NCBI RefSeq assembly: GCF_000255705.1
Contig: NZ_JH636442.1
Coordinates: 395,009 to 447,274, forward strand
Length of the DNA stretch: 52,266 bases
Source: Zavarzinella formosa DSM 19928
GTDB lineage: Bacteria; Planctomycetota; Planctomycetia; Gemmatales; Gemmataceae
Direction: 5' to 3'
Both the position numbers and the translations under genes were made by a program. Of the stretch, positions 26,745 through 35,780 are shown in pieces (the stretch's first letter is position 1; the number at the start of each line of letters is the position of its first letter). The notes under the pieces were generated by a model. The model worked only from the letters and a program-made list of their open reading frames with translations. It made no database searches and was not told the origin of the DNA.

Positions 26745-26780
26745 AAAGAGGCCCGGTGGAAACACCGGGCCTCTTTTGTT
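26745..26780 (+). terminator. Intrinsic terminator after the YXWXGXW gene
   Basis: A perfect 14-base-pair stem, AAAGAGGCCCGGTG (26745-26758) with CACCGGGCCTCTTT (26763-26776), has a GAAA loop and is followed by TTTTGTT. It begins four bases after the stop codon. Because the left arm starts with AAA, it may also stop leftward transcription from the PfpI gene, whose stop is 21 bases away. Confidence 0.95.
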
Positions 26781-26800
26781 GATTCATCAATGGGTATCCA

Positions 26801-27382
26801 TCAAGGCTCAATTCGCGAGCCGAGCAACTTCAAGAATTGAGCCATCCAAGCCGGATGGGCCGGCCAGGCGGGGGCAGTGACGAGATTCCCGTCCGTGATG
26901 GCCCCGTCAATGGAAATGTCGGCCGGGTGCCCGCCCGCCACGGTGATATCCGGGTTCACGGCCGGATAGGCCGCACAGGTGCGCTGAGCCAATACCCCGG
27001 CGGCGACCAGAATTTGCGGCCCGTGACAAATCGCCGCGACCGGTTTCTTGGCGGTCATCATCTCCCGAACAATCTCCAGCACGCGAGGATTCAACCGCAA
27101 ATATTCGGGGGCACGGCCGCCGGGAATCACCAGTGCGTCAAAGTCCTTTGTGTCAATCTTGTCGAAATCCGCATTGAGTGAAAACTGGTGGCCGGGCTTT
27201 TCGCTGTAGGTCTGGTCCCCCTCGAAATCATGGATGGCGGTGCGAACTTTGTCGCCCGCTTTCTTGCCGGGGCAGACGGCCCGGACATCATGCCCCACGG
27301 TTTGGAGGATTTGGAAGGGAACCATGACTTCGTAGTCTTCGACGAAGTCTCCCACAAGCATCAGAATTCGTTTGCTGGCCAT
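26801..27382 (-). CDS. DJ-1/PfpI family protein
   Basis: A 193-residue member of the DJ-1/PfpI (class I glutamine amidotransferase-like) superfamily. The nucleophile elbow is C119 with H120 in AICHGPQIL. The N-terminus [11 protein letters not shown] supplies the conserved acidic residue, and [15 protein letters not shown] at 83-97 is typical of the PfpI/YhbO branch. Members are stress-linked, with protease, chaperone or deglycase activities reported and debated. The start at 27382 (MASKRIL) is the family-like one. A longer start at 27436 adds a poor leader. It is divergent from the LRR lipoprotein gene, with 91 bases between. Confidence 0.9.
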   Translation of the reverse strand: MASKRILMLVGDFVEDYEVMVPFQILQTVGHDVRAVCPGKKAGDKVRTAIHDFEGDQTYSEKPGHQFSLNADFDKIDTKDFDALVIPGGRAPEYLRLNPRVLEIVREMMTAKKPVAAICHGPQILVAAGVLAQRTCAAYPAVNPDITVAGGHPADISIDGAITDGNLVTAPAWPAHPAWMAQFLKLLGSRIEP

Positions 27383-27458
27383 GTTTCCCGGATTCGTGTG
27401 TGGAAGGTGGAACGGAACCGCTAGAATTGCCGTCAATCAAAAGATATTGATCCGCCTC

Positions 27459-27465
27459 AGAGGAG
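27459..27465 (+). promoter_or_regulatory. Strong Shine-Dalgarno of the LRR gene
   Basis: AGAGGAG lies eight bases before the ATG at 27474 and fixes that start against the longer frame from 27372. It is one of the best ribosome sites in the window. Confidence 0.8.
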
Positions 27466-27473
27466 TAAGGGCC

Positions 27474-30400
27474 ATGCCCTTGCCAAGCCGGTTCTTGTTG
27501 GGTCTTCTCTTCCCTCTTTGCGTTTTCCCGGCCGGTTGCGGCAAACGCGCTGAACCGCCCGCTCTGCCTGTTGTCGAGGCAGAAGTGGCGCCGGCGGCCC
27601 CCAGGCCGGTCGAAGAAGATGTTGGCCCGAACCGACAAACTATCGATCTCCGGGTGGCGGGCATCTGGGCGAAGATTGACCTTCCCGAAAAGACGACACT
27701 TACCAGCGCCGGCCGCGATGAATGCCTGCTTCGCTGCGGCTCTTCCTTCGCGATCTCGGTGAATCGTTCGACCGAGACGGCCGAGGCCGCCAAAGAACGC
27801 CTGACGGCCGCCGGTTGGAAATTGGCCGAGCAAACGGACGCCGGGTTTGTCGCCGAGATTGAATCACCGGAACCGGCGAGAGTTTCGTGGCGTTTCTTCA
27901 ATCCCTATCCGGCGGGGTATGTCGTTTCGATTGTCCCTTCCGCCAAACTCACAAGCGAGCAACGACAGCGGGTGTTCGAGTCGATCAAGACCTTCCGGCC
28001 CGTCGCCGTCACCGTGGAGGAAATGACCCGTTCCCAACAGGCGATGGCCGATCTCCGGCTGGCGGGGGCGACGATCATCGCCCGGAGCGGCGGCTTGGAA
28101 GTGGACTTCCCCTGGCGGGCAAACACGGAAAAAATGCTCCTCCGGATCACGGAACTCAACCGGGTGGCCACGGTTCGCGTCACCGGGTCGGGGCCATTCA
28201 CTGGCAATCATCTCAAACAAGTAAGCGGTTGCACCGGGCTAACCAAGCTGCATTTGCAGAACCTCGCCATCGCCGACGGGGACTGGAGCGGATTGGACGG
28301 GCGAAATTCTCTGCAAGAAATTCGCATCGAACAGGCTCCGCATCGGCCGCTGGTTCCGGCGGCTTCTAGCAAGAATCTGCTCGACAGGCTGGGCCGTCTT
28401 CCTGCGTTGAGAAGCGTCTTTCTCCGGCGCCATGCTTGCGACACCGCTGTGTTGAAACTGGCCAATCAACTGGCGAAGCCGCGTCTCGCCACCATCGGAT
28501 TTGAAGATGCCGGAATCACAGGGCCGGAAGTGAAGATTCTGGCCGAGTATTCCGGGTGGAAGGGCCTTTCCCTGTCGGACAATCTGATCACTCCCGATGG
28601 TCTGGCTTCCCTTCGAGAATTGAAAGGACTGGAACGACTCGATTTGTCCGGTTGCCGGATCAACGACCGGTCGATGACTTATTTTGGCGAACTCCCTCTG
28701 CGTGATTTGAATATTTCCCGCACCGAGGTGACCGATGCCGGAATCGCCTCGTTGCTGAAAATGTTCCCCAATCTGTCATCATTGGATGTTTCCGCAACGG
28801 CCGGGACGGATGCCTGTCTGGCTTCATTGGCCAAACTCACCAAGCTTCGTGATTTGTCGCTGGCTCATCTTGCCTTAAAAGCACCCGCCGTCGATCAGTT
28901 GAAAGTCTGTGCGGAGTTGCGGACGCTGAATCTGGCCAACACATCCATTAAACCGGCCGATTTGCCGAAACTGGTAGAGAGCCTCGTCCGGTTGGAAGCC
29001 CTCGACCTTCGGGCCACGGCCACCGATGCCGACTCGGCGGACAAGATCGTCAAAGCCCGCCCCGAGTGCCAGTTGATGCTCGCCGGAACACCGGTGGAGG
29101 AAGGCAGGCGAAGGGACCTCGTCATTCCCGATCCAACCCCCGTCATTCTGCCGGTTCCGGCGGATCAATTGACCCCCGCCGATCCGGTGGCCATGCTGAA
29201 TCGCTACGATGGGAAAATGGTGAGGGATGAGGAAGCCGAGACGAAGCCCGTTGTCGAGATCACGATTTCTTCCGTGGACATCACCGATCTGGATCTCGCG
29301 GAACTTCGAGGATTGAAAACACTCGAACGGTTGCGTCTGGATGGGTGTGAAAAAATCACCGAGGCGGGACTGGCCTACCTCAAGGACATTGTTTCGTTGA
29401 AGCAACTTTACCTATCCCGCACGGCCGTCACCGCGAACGCAAGCGGTGTCTTGGGACAGTTCAAACATCTGGCGATCCTCGAACTCCCGGATGTGGCCAT
29501 GTCACAAAAACACCTCATTCAGTTAGAGGCATTGAAGGATCTCGAATCTCTCCGCGGGGTGATCGTTCCGAACCACCCGGAAGCCTTTGTGGAATTCCTG
29601 GCCAAGTGCAAGAAACTGCGCCAATTCGATTGGCAGGCCGTCGAGTGGAACAACCGCCGCCTCGGCAAACTCAAGGATCTGGCCTCACTGGAAACGCTCG
29701 AAATTCGCGGTAACTGGGTGGCTGATGCGGGCATCGAAGTGGCCGCGAATTTTCCTGCCCTGCGGGAACTGACGATCCATGATGACCTGATCTCGGACGC
29801 CGGATTGAAGCCGCTCGAAAAGCTAACCGGGCTGCGAAAGCTTCGATTGGAAGGCCGGCGATTCTCGGACAACATGTTGGTTCCGTTCCGCAATAACGAG
29901 GGCTTGGAAAGCCTCCGGTTCGCCTGTCCGGGGTTTACGGATCGCGGGGCGGTTCCCATGCGGTCGTTCGGCAAACTCCTCGAACTTGACTTGCACGCCA
30001 ACAACATTGGTGACGCCACCCTACAACAAATTGGCGAATTGAAGGATTTGGAATGGATCGATCTGAGCGACACCAAAGTGACCGATGCGGGATTGAAGTT
30101 CTTCAAGAATATGGAGGAACTTCGCAAACTCACCCTGAGCCGGACATCCATCACCGGGGAGGGATTCGAGGCCATCGACAAGCTTCCCCGGCTCGCCCGG
30201 TTGGAACTGGATCACACCAAACTGACCAAGAAGGGGGTTCAAGCCATCTCGAATGTGTTCTCCGTCGAGGAACTCGATCTGGCCCATGTTCAAGTTGGCG
30301 ATGACGCGATTCTTTGTCTCAAGACACTGCCCGTTTTGCAAACCCTTCGACTGGATGCAAACGTCGCGATGACCGATAAAACAGCGGATGGCTTGGTGAC

Positions 30401-30503
30401 GTTTCCCCAATTGGCCGAGGTGAGCGTGATCGGGACAAAACTCACCGGCAAGGGGCTGGCGGTCCTTCGCAAGAAGGACGGGCTGAATGTGCTGACAGAA
30501 TAA
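27474..30503 (+). CDS. Large leucine-rich-repeat lipoprotein
   Basis: A 1009-residue exported protein. The leader MPLPSRFLLGLLFPLCVFPAGC ends in a lipobox-like PAGC (a proline at -3 is not ideal). Residues 45-185 form an alpha/beta domain that may resemble PsbP/DcrB-type folds, by inference. Two blocks of ribonuclease-inhibitor-like LRRs follow, about 235-550 and 600-1000, with units such as LDLSGCRINDRSM, LNISRTEVTDAGI and IDLSDTKVTDAGLKFF. They are separated by a proline-rich break (IPDPTPVILPVPADQL). LRRs serve protein binding. The two GT-C-like genes follow at 17 bases and then by overlap, so the three look like an operon that acts in the envelope. Confidence 0.9.
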   Translation: MPLPSRFLLGLLFPLCVFPAGCGKRAEPPALPVVEAEVAPAAPRPVEEDVGPNRQTIDLRVAGIWAKIDLPEKTTLTSAGRDECLLRCGSSFAISVNRSTETAEAAKERLTAAGWKLAEQTDAGFVAEIESPEPARVSWRFFNPYPAGYVVSIVPSAKLTSEQRQRVFESIKTFRPVAVTVEEMTRSQQAMADLRLAGATIIARSGGLEVDFPWRANTEKMLLRITELNRVATVRVTGSGPFTGNHLKQVSGCTGLTKLHLQNLAIADGDWSGLDGRNSLQEIRIEQAPHRPLVPAASSKNLLDRLGRLPALRSVFLRRHACDTAVLKLANQLAKPRLATIGFEDAGITGPEVKILAEYSGWKGLSLSDNLITPDGLASLRELKGLERLDLSGCRINDRSMTYFGELPLRDLNISRTEVTDAGIASLLKMFPNLSSLDVSATAGTDACLASLAKLTKLRDLSLAHLALKAPAVDQLKVCAELRTLNLANTSIKPADLPKLVESLVRLEALDLRATATDADSADKIVKARPECQLMLAGTPVEEGRRRDLVIPDPTPVILPVPADQLTPADPVAMLNRYDGKMVRDEEAETKPVVEITISSVDITDLDLAELRGLKTLERLRLDGCEKITEAGLAYLKDIVSLKQLYLSRTAVTANASGVLGQFKHLAILELPDVAMSQKHLIQLEALKDLESLRGVIVPNHPEAFVEFLAKCKKLRQFDWQAVEWNNRRLGKLKDLASLETLEIRGNWVADAGIEVAANFPALRELTIHDDLISDAGLKPLEKLTGLRKLRLEGRRFSDNMLVPFRNNEGLESLRFACPGFTDRGAVPMRSFGKLLELDLHANNIGDATLQQIGELKDLEWIDLSDTKVTDAGLKFFKNMEELRKLTLSRTSITGEGFEAIDKLPRLARLELDHTKLTKKGVQAISNVFSVEELDLAHVQVGDDAILCLKTLPVLQTLRLDANVAMTDKTADGLVTFPQLAEVSVIGTKLTGKGLAVLRKKDGLNVLTE

Positions 30504-30520
30504 CCGGGAATCCTTTAATC

Positions 30521-31705
30521 ATGACCGTCCCTTCCGCATCTCGTTCCCGTCTGATTCCACTCGTCGGGCTTCTTGTCCTCGCGGTGATCTTGCTGGCCTG
30601 GCGCCTTTCGTCTGGTTCCGGCGGTCTGAAGGTGTTCCCGATGGATGATTTTGTGGAATACTGGGCGGCCGGGTATTTGAATGCCAAAGGCCAAAACCCA
30701 TACTCCGCAGAATTGCTTCTGCCGCTCCAGCGTGAAATCGGTCGTGACACAAACGAAGCGGTGATGATGTGGAATCCTCCTTGGACATTGCCCCTCGTGA
30801 TGCCGTTCGGGATGCTCCCGGCGAGAATCGCCCACATTAGCTGGATCGCCATCGGGTTTGCCCTCGTCCTGTTCTCGGCGGATCGATCATGGCTTCTGGG
30901 GGAAGGATTGAAGGAGAAAAGATGGGTGGCATGGATTCTCTCACTCAGTTTTCTACCAACCTTGATGGTGATGCAGGCCGGACAAATCGGCGCGTATATT
31001 TTGTTTGGCGTTGTCGCGGTGATGCATGGGTTTTCCGTGCGAAAACCATGGATGATCGGGGTCGGAGCTTTTCTGCTCGCCCTTAAACCGCATCTGGCCT
31101 ATTTGGTCTGGCCGGCGTTCGGTTATTGGATGATCTTGGACCGTTCCCGGCTGGCATGGCTTTCGGCCGTGTGGTTTGTCGTCTCAATTGCCATCGCCAC
31201 GTTTGTCGCGATGATCCCGAATCCCGACGTGATTGGTCAATATCGTGAGGCAATGTTACACCGCACTCCGGTGCAATGGAGATCTCCCACCATTGGGTCA
31301 TGGTTGCGAGAGTTGTTTGGCCAGGGCATATTTTGGTTGCAATTTGTTCCCGTTTGTCTGGGGGCCGTTTGGTTTTTTCCATGGGCGGTCAGATGTTTCT
31401 ACAAGGGGTTCCGCTGGCCGGATGATTTTTTCTCGTTGCTGCTCGTTTCCTTTGTCACCGCTTCCTACGGAGCATGGCCCTTTGACGTGGTGATCTTGCT
31501 GCCCGGCGTGGTGATCCTGGCGGCGAGGTTGCGTTGGAATTCTCCGGGAGCGAGGCGGATCTTGATTGTCGGCTACGCCGTCTGGACGTTGTTGGCGGTG
31601 ATCATGAACCAGTTGAACATTGATGCTCAATTCATGATTTGGATGGCCCCGTCGTTGCTTATGTTTTGGTATGTCGGCATTTGGAACAAGGACCAGCCGG
31701 GATGA
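30521..31705 (+). CDS. GT87-like (DUF2029) polytopic glycosyltransferase
   Basis: A 394-residue protein with about ten membrane segments. The first loop has the acidic signature of GT-C enzymes, FPMDDFVEYWAAGYL, followed by KGQNPYSAELL, as in GT87 / DUF2029 mannosyltransferases that use polyprenyl-phosphate sugars. The ATG at 30521 is 17 bases behind the LRR lipoprotein, and the stop overlaps the next gene by ATGA. Donor and acceptor are unknown. The pairing with an exported LRR protein suggests glycosylation at the cell envelope (inference). Confidence 0.8.
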   Translation: MTVPSASRSRLIPLVGLLVLAVILLAWRLSSGSGGLKVFPMDDFVEYWAAGYLNAKGQNPYSAELLLPLQREIGRDTNEAVMMWNPPWTLPLVMPFGMLPARIAHISWIAIGFALVLFSADRSWLLGEGLKEKRWVAWILSLSFLPTLMVMQAGQIGAYILFGVVAVMHGFSVRKPWMIGVGAFLLALKPHLAYLVWPAFGYWMILDRSRLAWLSAVWFVVSIAIATFVAMIPNPDVIGQYREAMLHRTPVQWRSPTIGSWLRELFGQGIFWLQFVPVCLGAVWFFPWAVRCFYKGFRWPDDFFSLLLVSFVTASYGAWPFDVVILLPGVVILAARLRWNSPGARRILIVGYAVWTLLAVIMNQLNIDAQFMIWMAPSLLMFWYVGIWNKDQPG

Positions 31706-33249
31706 ACAGGGAAGCGATTCGCACTGGTCTGTTGTTTGTCGGTCTTTGGTTGTTGCTCGTCATTGCCGGACGGTCGAAGTTTTTCCAAGACCCCGGTACC
31801 TTCTGGCACGTTGCGGTCGGGGAACGGCTGGCGGCCGAAGGCTTCTTCCGCATCGATCCATACTCGTTCACATTTCAGGGGGCCGAGTGGATTCCCCACC
31901 AGTGGTTCGGTGAATTGTCTTTGGCGGGGGCGTATCGGCTTGGCGGGCTGGACCTGATGCTGGTTTTGGCGACCGGCATTCTCGCCGCGATATTTACTGC
32001 GTTGGGAAAACGATTGCTGGATATCGGGCTGCATCCGTCGGTCGTGGCTGTGTTGTTGGCGACCGCTTTGGCGTGCAGTTCCGGGCATTTTCATGTGCGT
32101 CCTCATTTGGCAACCATCGCCGGATTTGCCATCCTGCTCTGTTTGCTGAGCGGGGTGGAACGAGGAACCCGATCTGTCGCGTGCCTCTTTTGGTTTGTGC
32201 CGGTGTGTTGGATCTGGTCGAATATCCACGGCGGCGTCCTCGGGGGGCTGGCCACGCTTGGGTTTGTCCTCGGGGGATGGACGATTCAATACATGGCCGG
32301 TTGCGGGCCATTTCGCAGTTCGCTGAATATCGGTCAGGCGGCCTTGGTGATGCTGGCGTGTGTTGCGTCCTGTTTTGTCAATCCATATGGCTGGAGGCTT
32401 CCCGCGAGCTGGCTGGTGATTTACCGGATGGAAAGTCTCCCCGGCATCATCCAGGAGCATCGGCCGATGGATTTCACCGCGTTTGGCTGGCAAGGGATCG
32501 TCGCATTCGCATTTGTTTATGTGGCGGCCGTTGTCTTGCTGCCGTTGCGACAGTGGAGGGTGACGTATCTTGTCCCGCTGATTTGGTTGATGCTGACATT
32601 CACCCGCGTGCGTCATGCCCCGTTGTTCGCGGTCACGGCGATGGTGGCTTTTGCTGATTTGTTTCCGCAGACCCGGTTGGCCGATTGGTTGGTGCGGAAG
32701 AAGAACGATATGTTTACCCCGCCGGATTCACCCGTGATTGAATCAAAGGCAAGGGCATGGCTGGCGCCGGGGTTGGTGATTCTCATCGCCGGTTGTGCCG
32801 CCGTGGTGTTAAGTCCCGCTGATCGGATTCATCCATTCTGGGTTCGCCTCGATCCGCAAATTTGGCCAATCGAAGCCCTGCCCGAAGTTCGCAAAGCGGC
32901 GGCTTCCACTCCGCAACAGCCCCGGATATTTGCGGAGTATCATTACGGCGGTTTTCTGATTTTGCAGGAACCCCGATGTCTTGTGTTCATTGATGATCGC
33001 TGCGAACTGTATGGGGATCAATTCCTGGAAGAGTACGTTCTCACGAAAGGCTTGCTCGGCCAGAAAAAGATTCAAATTCCCGGCAAGCCTTTGGACGACT
33101 GGCAGGAGAAATACGGGCCATTCGACTTCGCGCTTGTCACCAACGACGAAGGATTTGATCTCGCCTTCGCCAGCCAAAAGAACATCTGGCAAGTGTTGCA
33201 CCGGGATGAAAACACAACTCTTTACGGAAGGTTAATCCCCGTTAAATAA
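31702..33249 (+). CDS. Polytopic GT-C-like membrane protein
   Basis: A 515-residue protein with some ten hydrophobic segments and a C-terminal soluble domain of about 150 residues. The opening region DPGTFWHVAVGERL, RIDPYSFTFQGAEWIPHQWF matches a common GT-C-like pattern in which a Trp-His pair and a Pro-Asp-Ser-Phe motif sit in the first periplasmic loop. The C-terminal part holds RIFAEYHYGGFLI and VFIDDRCELYGD. The ATG at 31702 overlaps the stop of the GT87 gene (ATGA), so translation is probably coupled. Sugar-transfer activity is inferred, not shown. Its stop overlaps the convergent UbiD gene by eight bases. Confidence 0.8.
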   Translation: MNREAIRTGLLFVGLWLLLVIAGRSKFFQDPGTFWHVAVGERLAAEGFFRIDPYSFTFQGAEWIPHQWFGELSLAGAYRLGGLDLMLVLATGILAAIFTALGKRLLDIGLHPSVVAVLLATALACSSGHFHVRPHLATIAGFAILLCLLSGVERGTRSVACLFWFVPVCWIWSNIHGGVLGGLATLGFVLGGWTIQYMAGCGPFRSSLNIGQAALVMLACVASCFVNPYGWRLPASWLVIYRMESLPGIIQEHRPMDFTAFGWQGIVAFAFVYVAAVVLLPLRQWRVTYLVPLIWLMLTFTRVRHAPLFAVTAMVAFADLFPQTRLADWLVRKKNDMFTPPDSPVIESKARAWLAPGLVILIAGCAAVVLSPADRIHPFWVRLDPQIWPIEALPEVRKAAASTPQQPRIFAEYHYGGFLILQEPRCLVFIDDRCELYGDQFLEEYVLTKGLLGQKKIQIPGKPLDDWQEKYGPFDFALVTNDEGFDLAFASQKNIWQVLHRDENTTLYGRLIPVK

Positions 33250-35104
33250 GCCCATGCAACGGGCCGCCGCGACTGGCAAGTTCATCAACCCGTCGGGAAA
33301 CCGCCGGGTCTTCGATGAGCGGGGGGGCGTGATGCGGTTTGAGGCGGGCGTCGATCACCAACGGGCCGCGACAGCCCCAGTGTTTGCGGAACATTTGCGG
33401 GAACGCCCCGACGATGTCGCTGGCCGGATCGGATCGGGTGAACGTCATCCACAACCAGTTGTTTAATGTTCGGGCCGCGAAGGCGGAATCATCCACGACG
33501 GTTATAAGCGGGAAGCCATTCCACAGAGTTGACTGGCGTTCGATCGAGTCCGTCAATCGTCGCAGATCGTCGGGATATTCCCCGCTATTTCTTACCTGTC
33601 GGTTTGGCGGCCCCTGAATCGCCACAATTCCCGGCAACACCACTTTCGGATCAGTAAAACCATCGGCCAGATTGATTTCGGAGGGAAGACTATGCCCCAG
33701 TTCTCGACGCTTGGGGCCGACGGCCGCCCACACCACTTTGGACCCGGCGTTGAGGCCCATCCCGGCCGAGTAGTCGAGAGTGTCGATGGTCGTTTGCGTT
33801 TGGAAATGCAGGTCGGTTGTCCAATCGATGCGTTCCAATAGATGCCGCAGAAATTCATCAATGTGGTGAATGTTCAGATCCGGATTATCCTGTCTCGCGA
33901 CGATCAGCAGATACTTGGCAAGAGAGAGTTGTCCCTGCCCGAGAATGGCGTTCGCCTGTGTCAACAATTCGCGAGGGCGGGTTCGTTGTTCATAGGGGGC
34001 GTAACGCTCGCTGCCGATGGCCAGCAACAATGGGTGAACCCCGGCCGCATCCACCGCATGGACTGCCTTCACGCCTGGCAAAACGGCGGGGATGGCATCA
34101 CCGGTGAGTTGGTGGATCAGTTCGCCAAAGGAGGTGTCTTCTTGAGGCGGCCGGCCGACCACGGTGAACGGCCAGATGGCGTCCGGCCGGTGGTGAACCG
34201 CATCGACTCGCATCAGGGGAAATTGATGCGTCAGGCTGTAATAGCCAAGATGATCGCCGAACGGCCCTTCCGGTTTTGTTTCGTGCGGGTTGATCCAACC
34301 GCTGATGCAAAAATCCGCCTCGGCCGGAATCGGCAGGCCGTTGGTTGTCCGGTCTCCGCGGATCATGGCCACCCGGCGACCGCCCAACGCCCCGGCGAAA
34401 ATCAACTCCGGCAGCCCTTCTGGCAATGGCATCACGGCCGATAGCGTAAGGGCCGGGGGGCCGCCGACAATCACATTGACGGGCAAACGTTCGCCGCGTT
34501 CGATGGCGGCCGCATGATGGACGCCGATGCCCCGATGAATCTGGTAATGAAGGCCGCACTCGGCATCGGGCGCGTATTCATTGCCCGACAATTGCACCCG
34601 ATACATGCCCAAATTGGATTTTCGCCACCCCGGTCGCCGCGGGTCTTCAGTGTAAACCAACGGCAGCGTGACAAACGCCCCGCCGTCGTCCGGCCAGCAT
34701 TTAAGTTGGGGAAGCTCCCGAAGTGTGGTACGGTGGCTCATGACCGGGCCGCTGCGACGGAATTTGGGCAGCGTGTGCAGGGCGGCGGGCAGGAGGCCGA
34801 GATGTTTCCAAGGCTTGCGAAGGGCTTCCGCAGGGTCGATCTTCAACCGCACCATTCGTTCGACGATATCCAGCGTGTCGCGGAAGAGAAAGCGGGTTCG
34901 TTCCAAAGTGCCGTACAGGTTGGCCAGCATCGGAAACGCACATCCCCGCACCCGGTTGAACAGCAGGGCCGGAGCCTTGGCCGCGTAGGCCCGGCGTTGG
35001 ATCTCGGCCATTTCGAGTTGCGGGTCGATTTCCGCGTTAATCTCGGCCAGTTGCCCGTGGCGTCGCAGGTCGTCGACACAATTTTGCAGATTCCGGTGGC
35101 CCAT
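33242..35104 (-). CDS. UbiD family decarboxylase
   Basis: A 620-residue UbiD-like protein. UbiD enzymes use prenylated FMN to (de)carboxylate aromatic or unsaturated acids. The core motif KPEGPFGDHLGYYS lies at about 279-292, and further signatures are NLGMYRVQLSG, GGPPALTLSAVMPLP and EADFCISGWI. It is longer than E. coli UbiD (497 residues), as is usual for the menaquinone/futalosine-associated branch, so a quinone role is a reasonable guess. No UbiX flavin prenyltransferase gene is in the window. It is divergent from the ArsR gene, with 211 bases between. Confidence 0.92.
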   Translation of the reverse strand: MGHRNLQNCVDDLRRHGQLAEINAEIDPQLEMAEIQRRAYAAKAPALLFNRVRGCAFPMLANLYGTLERTRFLFRDTLDIVERMVRLKIDPAEALRKPWKHLGLLPAALHTLPKFRRSGPVMSHRTTLRELPQLKCWPDDGGAFVTLPLVYTEDPRRPGWRKSNLGMYRVQLSGNEYAPDAECGLHYQIHRGIGVHHAAAIERGERLPVNVIVGGPPALTLSAVMPLPEGLPELIFAGALGGRRVAMIRGDRTTNGLPIPAEADFCISGWINPHETKPEGPFGDHLGYYSLTHQFPLMRVDAVHHRPDAIWPFTVVGRPPQEDTSFGELIHQLTGDAIPAVLPGVKAVHAVDAAGVHPLLLAIGSERYAPYEQRTRPRELLTQANAILGQGQLSLAKYLLIVARQDNPDLNIHHIDEFLRHLLERIDWTTDLHFQTQTTIDTLDYSAGMGLNAGSKVVWAAVGPKRRELGHSLPSEINLADGFTDPKVVLPGIVAIQGPPNRQVRNSGEYPDDLRRLTDSIERQSTLWNGFPLITVVDDSAFAARTLNNWLWMTFTRSDPASDIVGAFPQMFRKHWGCRGPLVIDARLKPHHAPPLIEDPAVSRRVDELASRGGPLHGLI

Positions 35105-35153
35105 GTCTCGATTTTCTCCCGGAGCGGGATCGCTCGAATCCGGCCGAATTCAA

Positions 35154-35182
35154 TTGACGATGAACAGAAAACGGGTACGCTA
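35154..35182 (+). promoter_or_regulatory. Weak candidate promoter for the ArsR gene
   Basis: TTGACG at 35154-35159 is followed after 16 bases by TACGCT. The -35 is good and the -10 is poor. It would give a leader of roughly 130 bases that contains the inverted repeat at 35202-35231. Confidence 0.25.
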
Positions 35183-35201
35183 CGGATACTCCGGGGGGTA
35201 T

Positions 35202-35231
35202 CATATCGACAGACCCACACATGAAGATATG
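35202..35231. promoter_or_regulatory. Inverted repeat, possible ArsR-family operator
   Basis: CATATC (35202-35207) and GATATG (35226-35231) are perfect inverted half-sites with an 18-base spacer. They lie 85 bases before the ArsR gene, in the divergent gap shared with ubiD. ArsR-family regulators often bind A/T-rich inverted repeats of about this size near their own gene. Spacing is rather wide. Confidence 0.3.
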
Positions 35232-35315
35232 TTGTTCCACCAAAGGGTTATCCCTGAAAACCCTGCCCCCTAACCGACAAAACCTTGGTCGGGATCACAC
35301 AACTGGAGCCGCCGA

Positions 35316-35693
35316 ATGAAGACATCGCCGATTCGTGTTCGCAAACCCGCCAAACCGGCCCAGAACAAGCTCAACAAGAAACTCGCCGATGTGTTTCGCA
35401 GTCTGGCCGACGAAAACCGCCTTCAGATTCTTCGGCTGTTGATGGCCGAGGGGACGCTGAACGTCTCGCGGATTTGCGAGGAACTCGGCGAGTCCCAACC
35501 GGCCGTCAGCCATCACCTGACCCAATTGAAGCATGCGGGCCTCGTCGATTTCGAGCGGGACGGCAAATTCAACCTGTACTTCATCGCCTCCGAACCGATC
35601 AAAATGCTGCTGGATCACTTCTTTCCGACCTCCAGCAAGAGCCAGCAGACCATCTCTTTCGGCGAATTGGAAGTCACCTTCCGCATCCGTTAA
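35316..35693 (+). CDS. ArsR-family winged-helix regulator
   Basis: A 125-residue DNA-binding protein. The winged helix-turn-helix spans about 22-95: FRSLADENRLQILRLLM, the helix-turn-helix RICEELGESQPAVSHHLTQL and the wing LVDFERDGKFNLYFI. No CxC metal-binding motif is present in the recognition region and the protein has no cysteine apart from the one in the ICEE helix, so it is probably not an As or Cd sensor. A basic 20-residue N-terminus (KTSPIRVRKPAKPAQ) precedes the domain. GGAG lies upstream of the ATG. Targets are unknown; the adjacent ubiD and carA are candidates by position only. Confidence 0.9.
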   Translation: MKTSPIRVRKPAKPAQNKLNKKLADVFRSLADENRLQILRLLMAEGTLNVSRICEELGESQPAVSHHLTQLKHAGLVDFERDGKFNLYFIASEPIKMLLDHFFPTSSKSQQTISFGELEVTFRIR

Positions 35694-35780
35694 CTTCTCC
35701 CTCGCAATTGCCGGTGGATTTGCCGGATCGTTTTCCGTAAACCGATCTTGTTTGAACATCCCCCGGAGATTGACCGAACC

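Noticed and set aside
31627-32616. Leftward 329-codon ORF rich in Gln, Arg and His
   Set aside because: Antisense to the GT-C-like membrane protein; composition is typical of a reversed hydrophobic gene.
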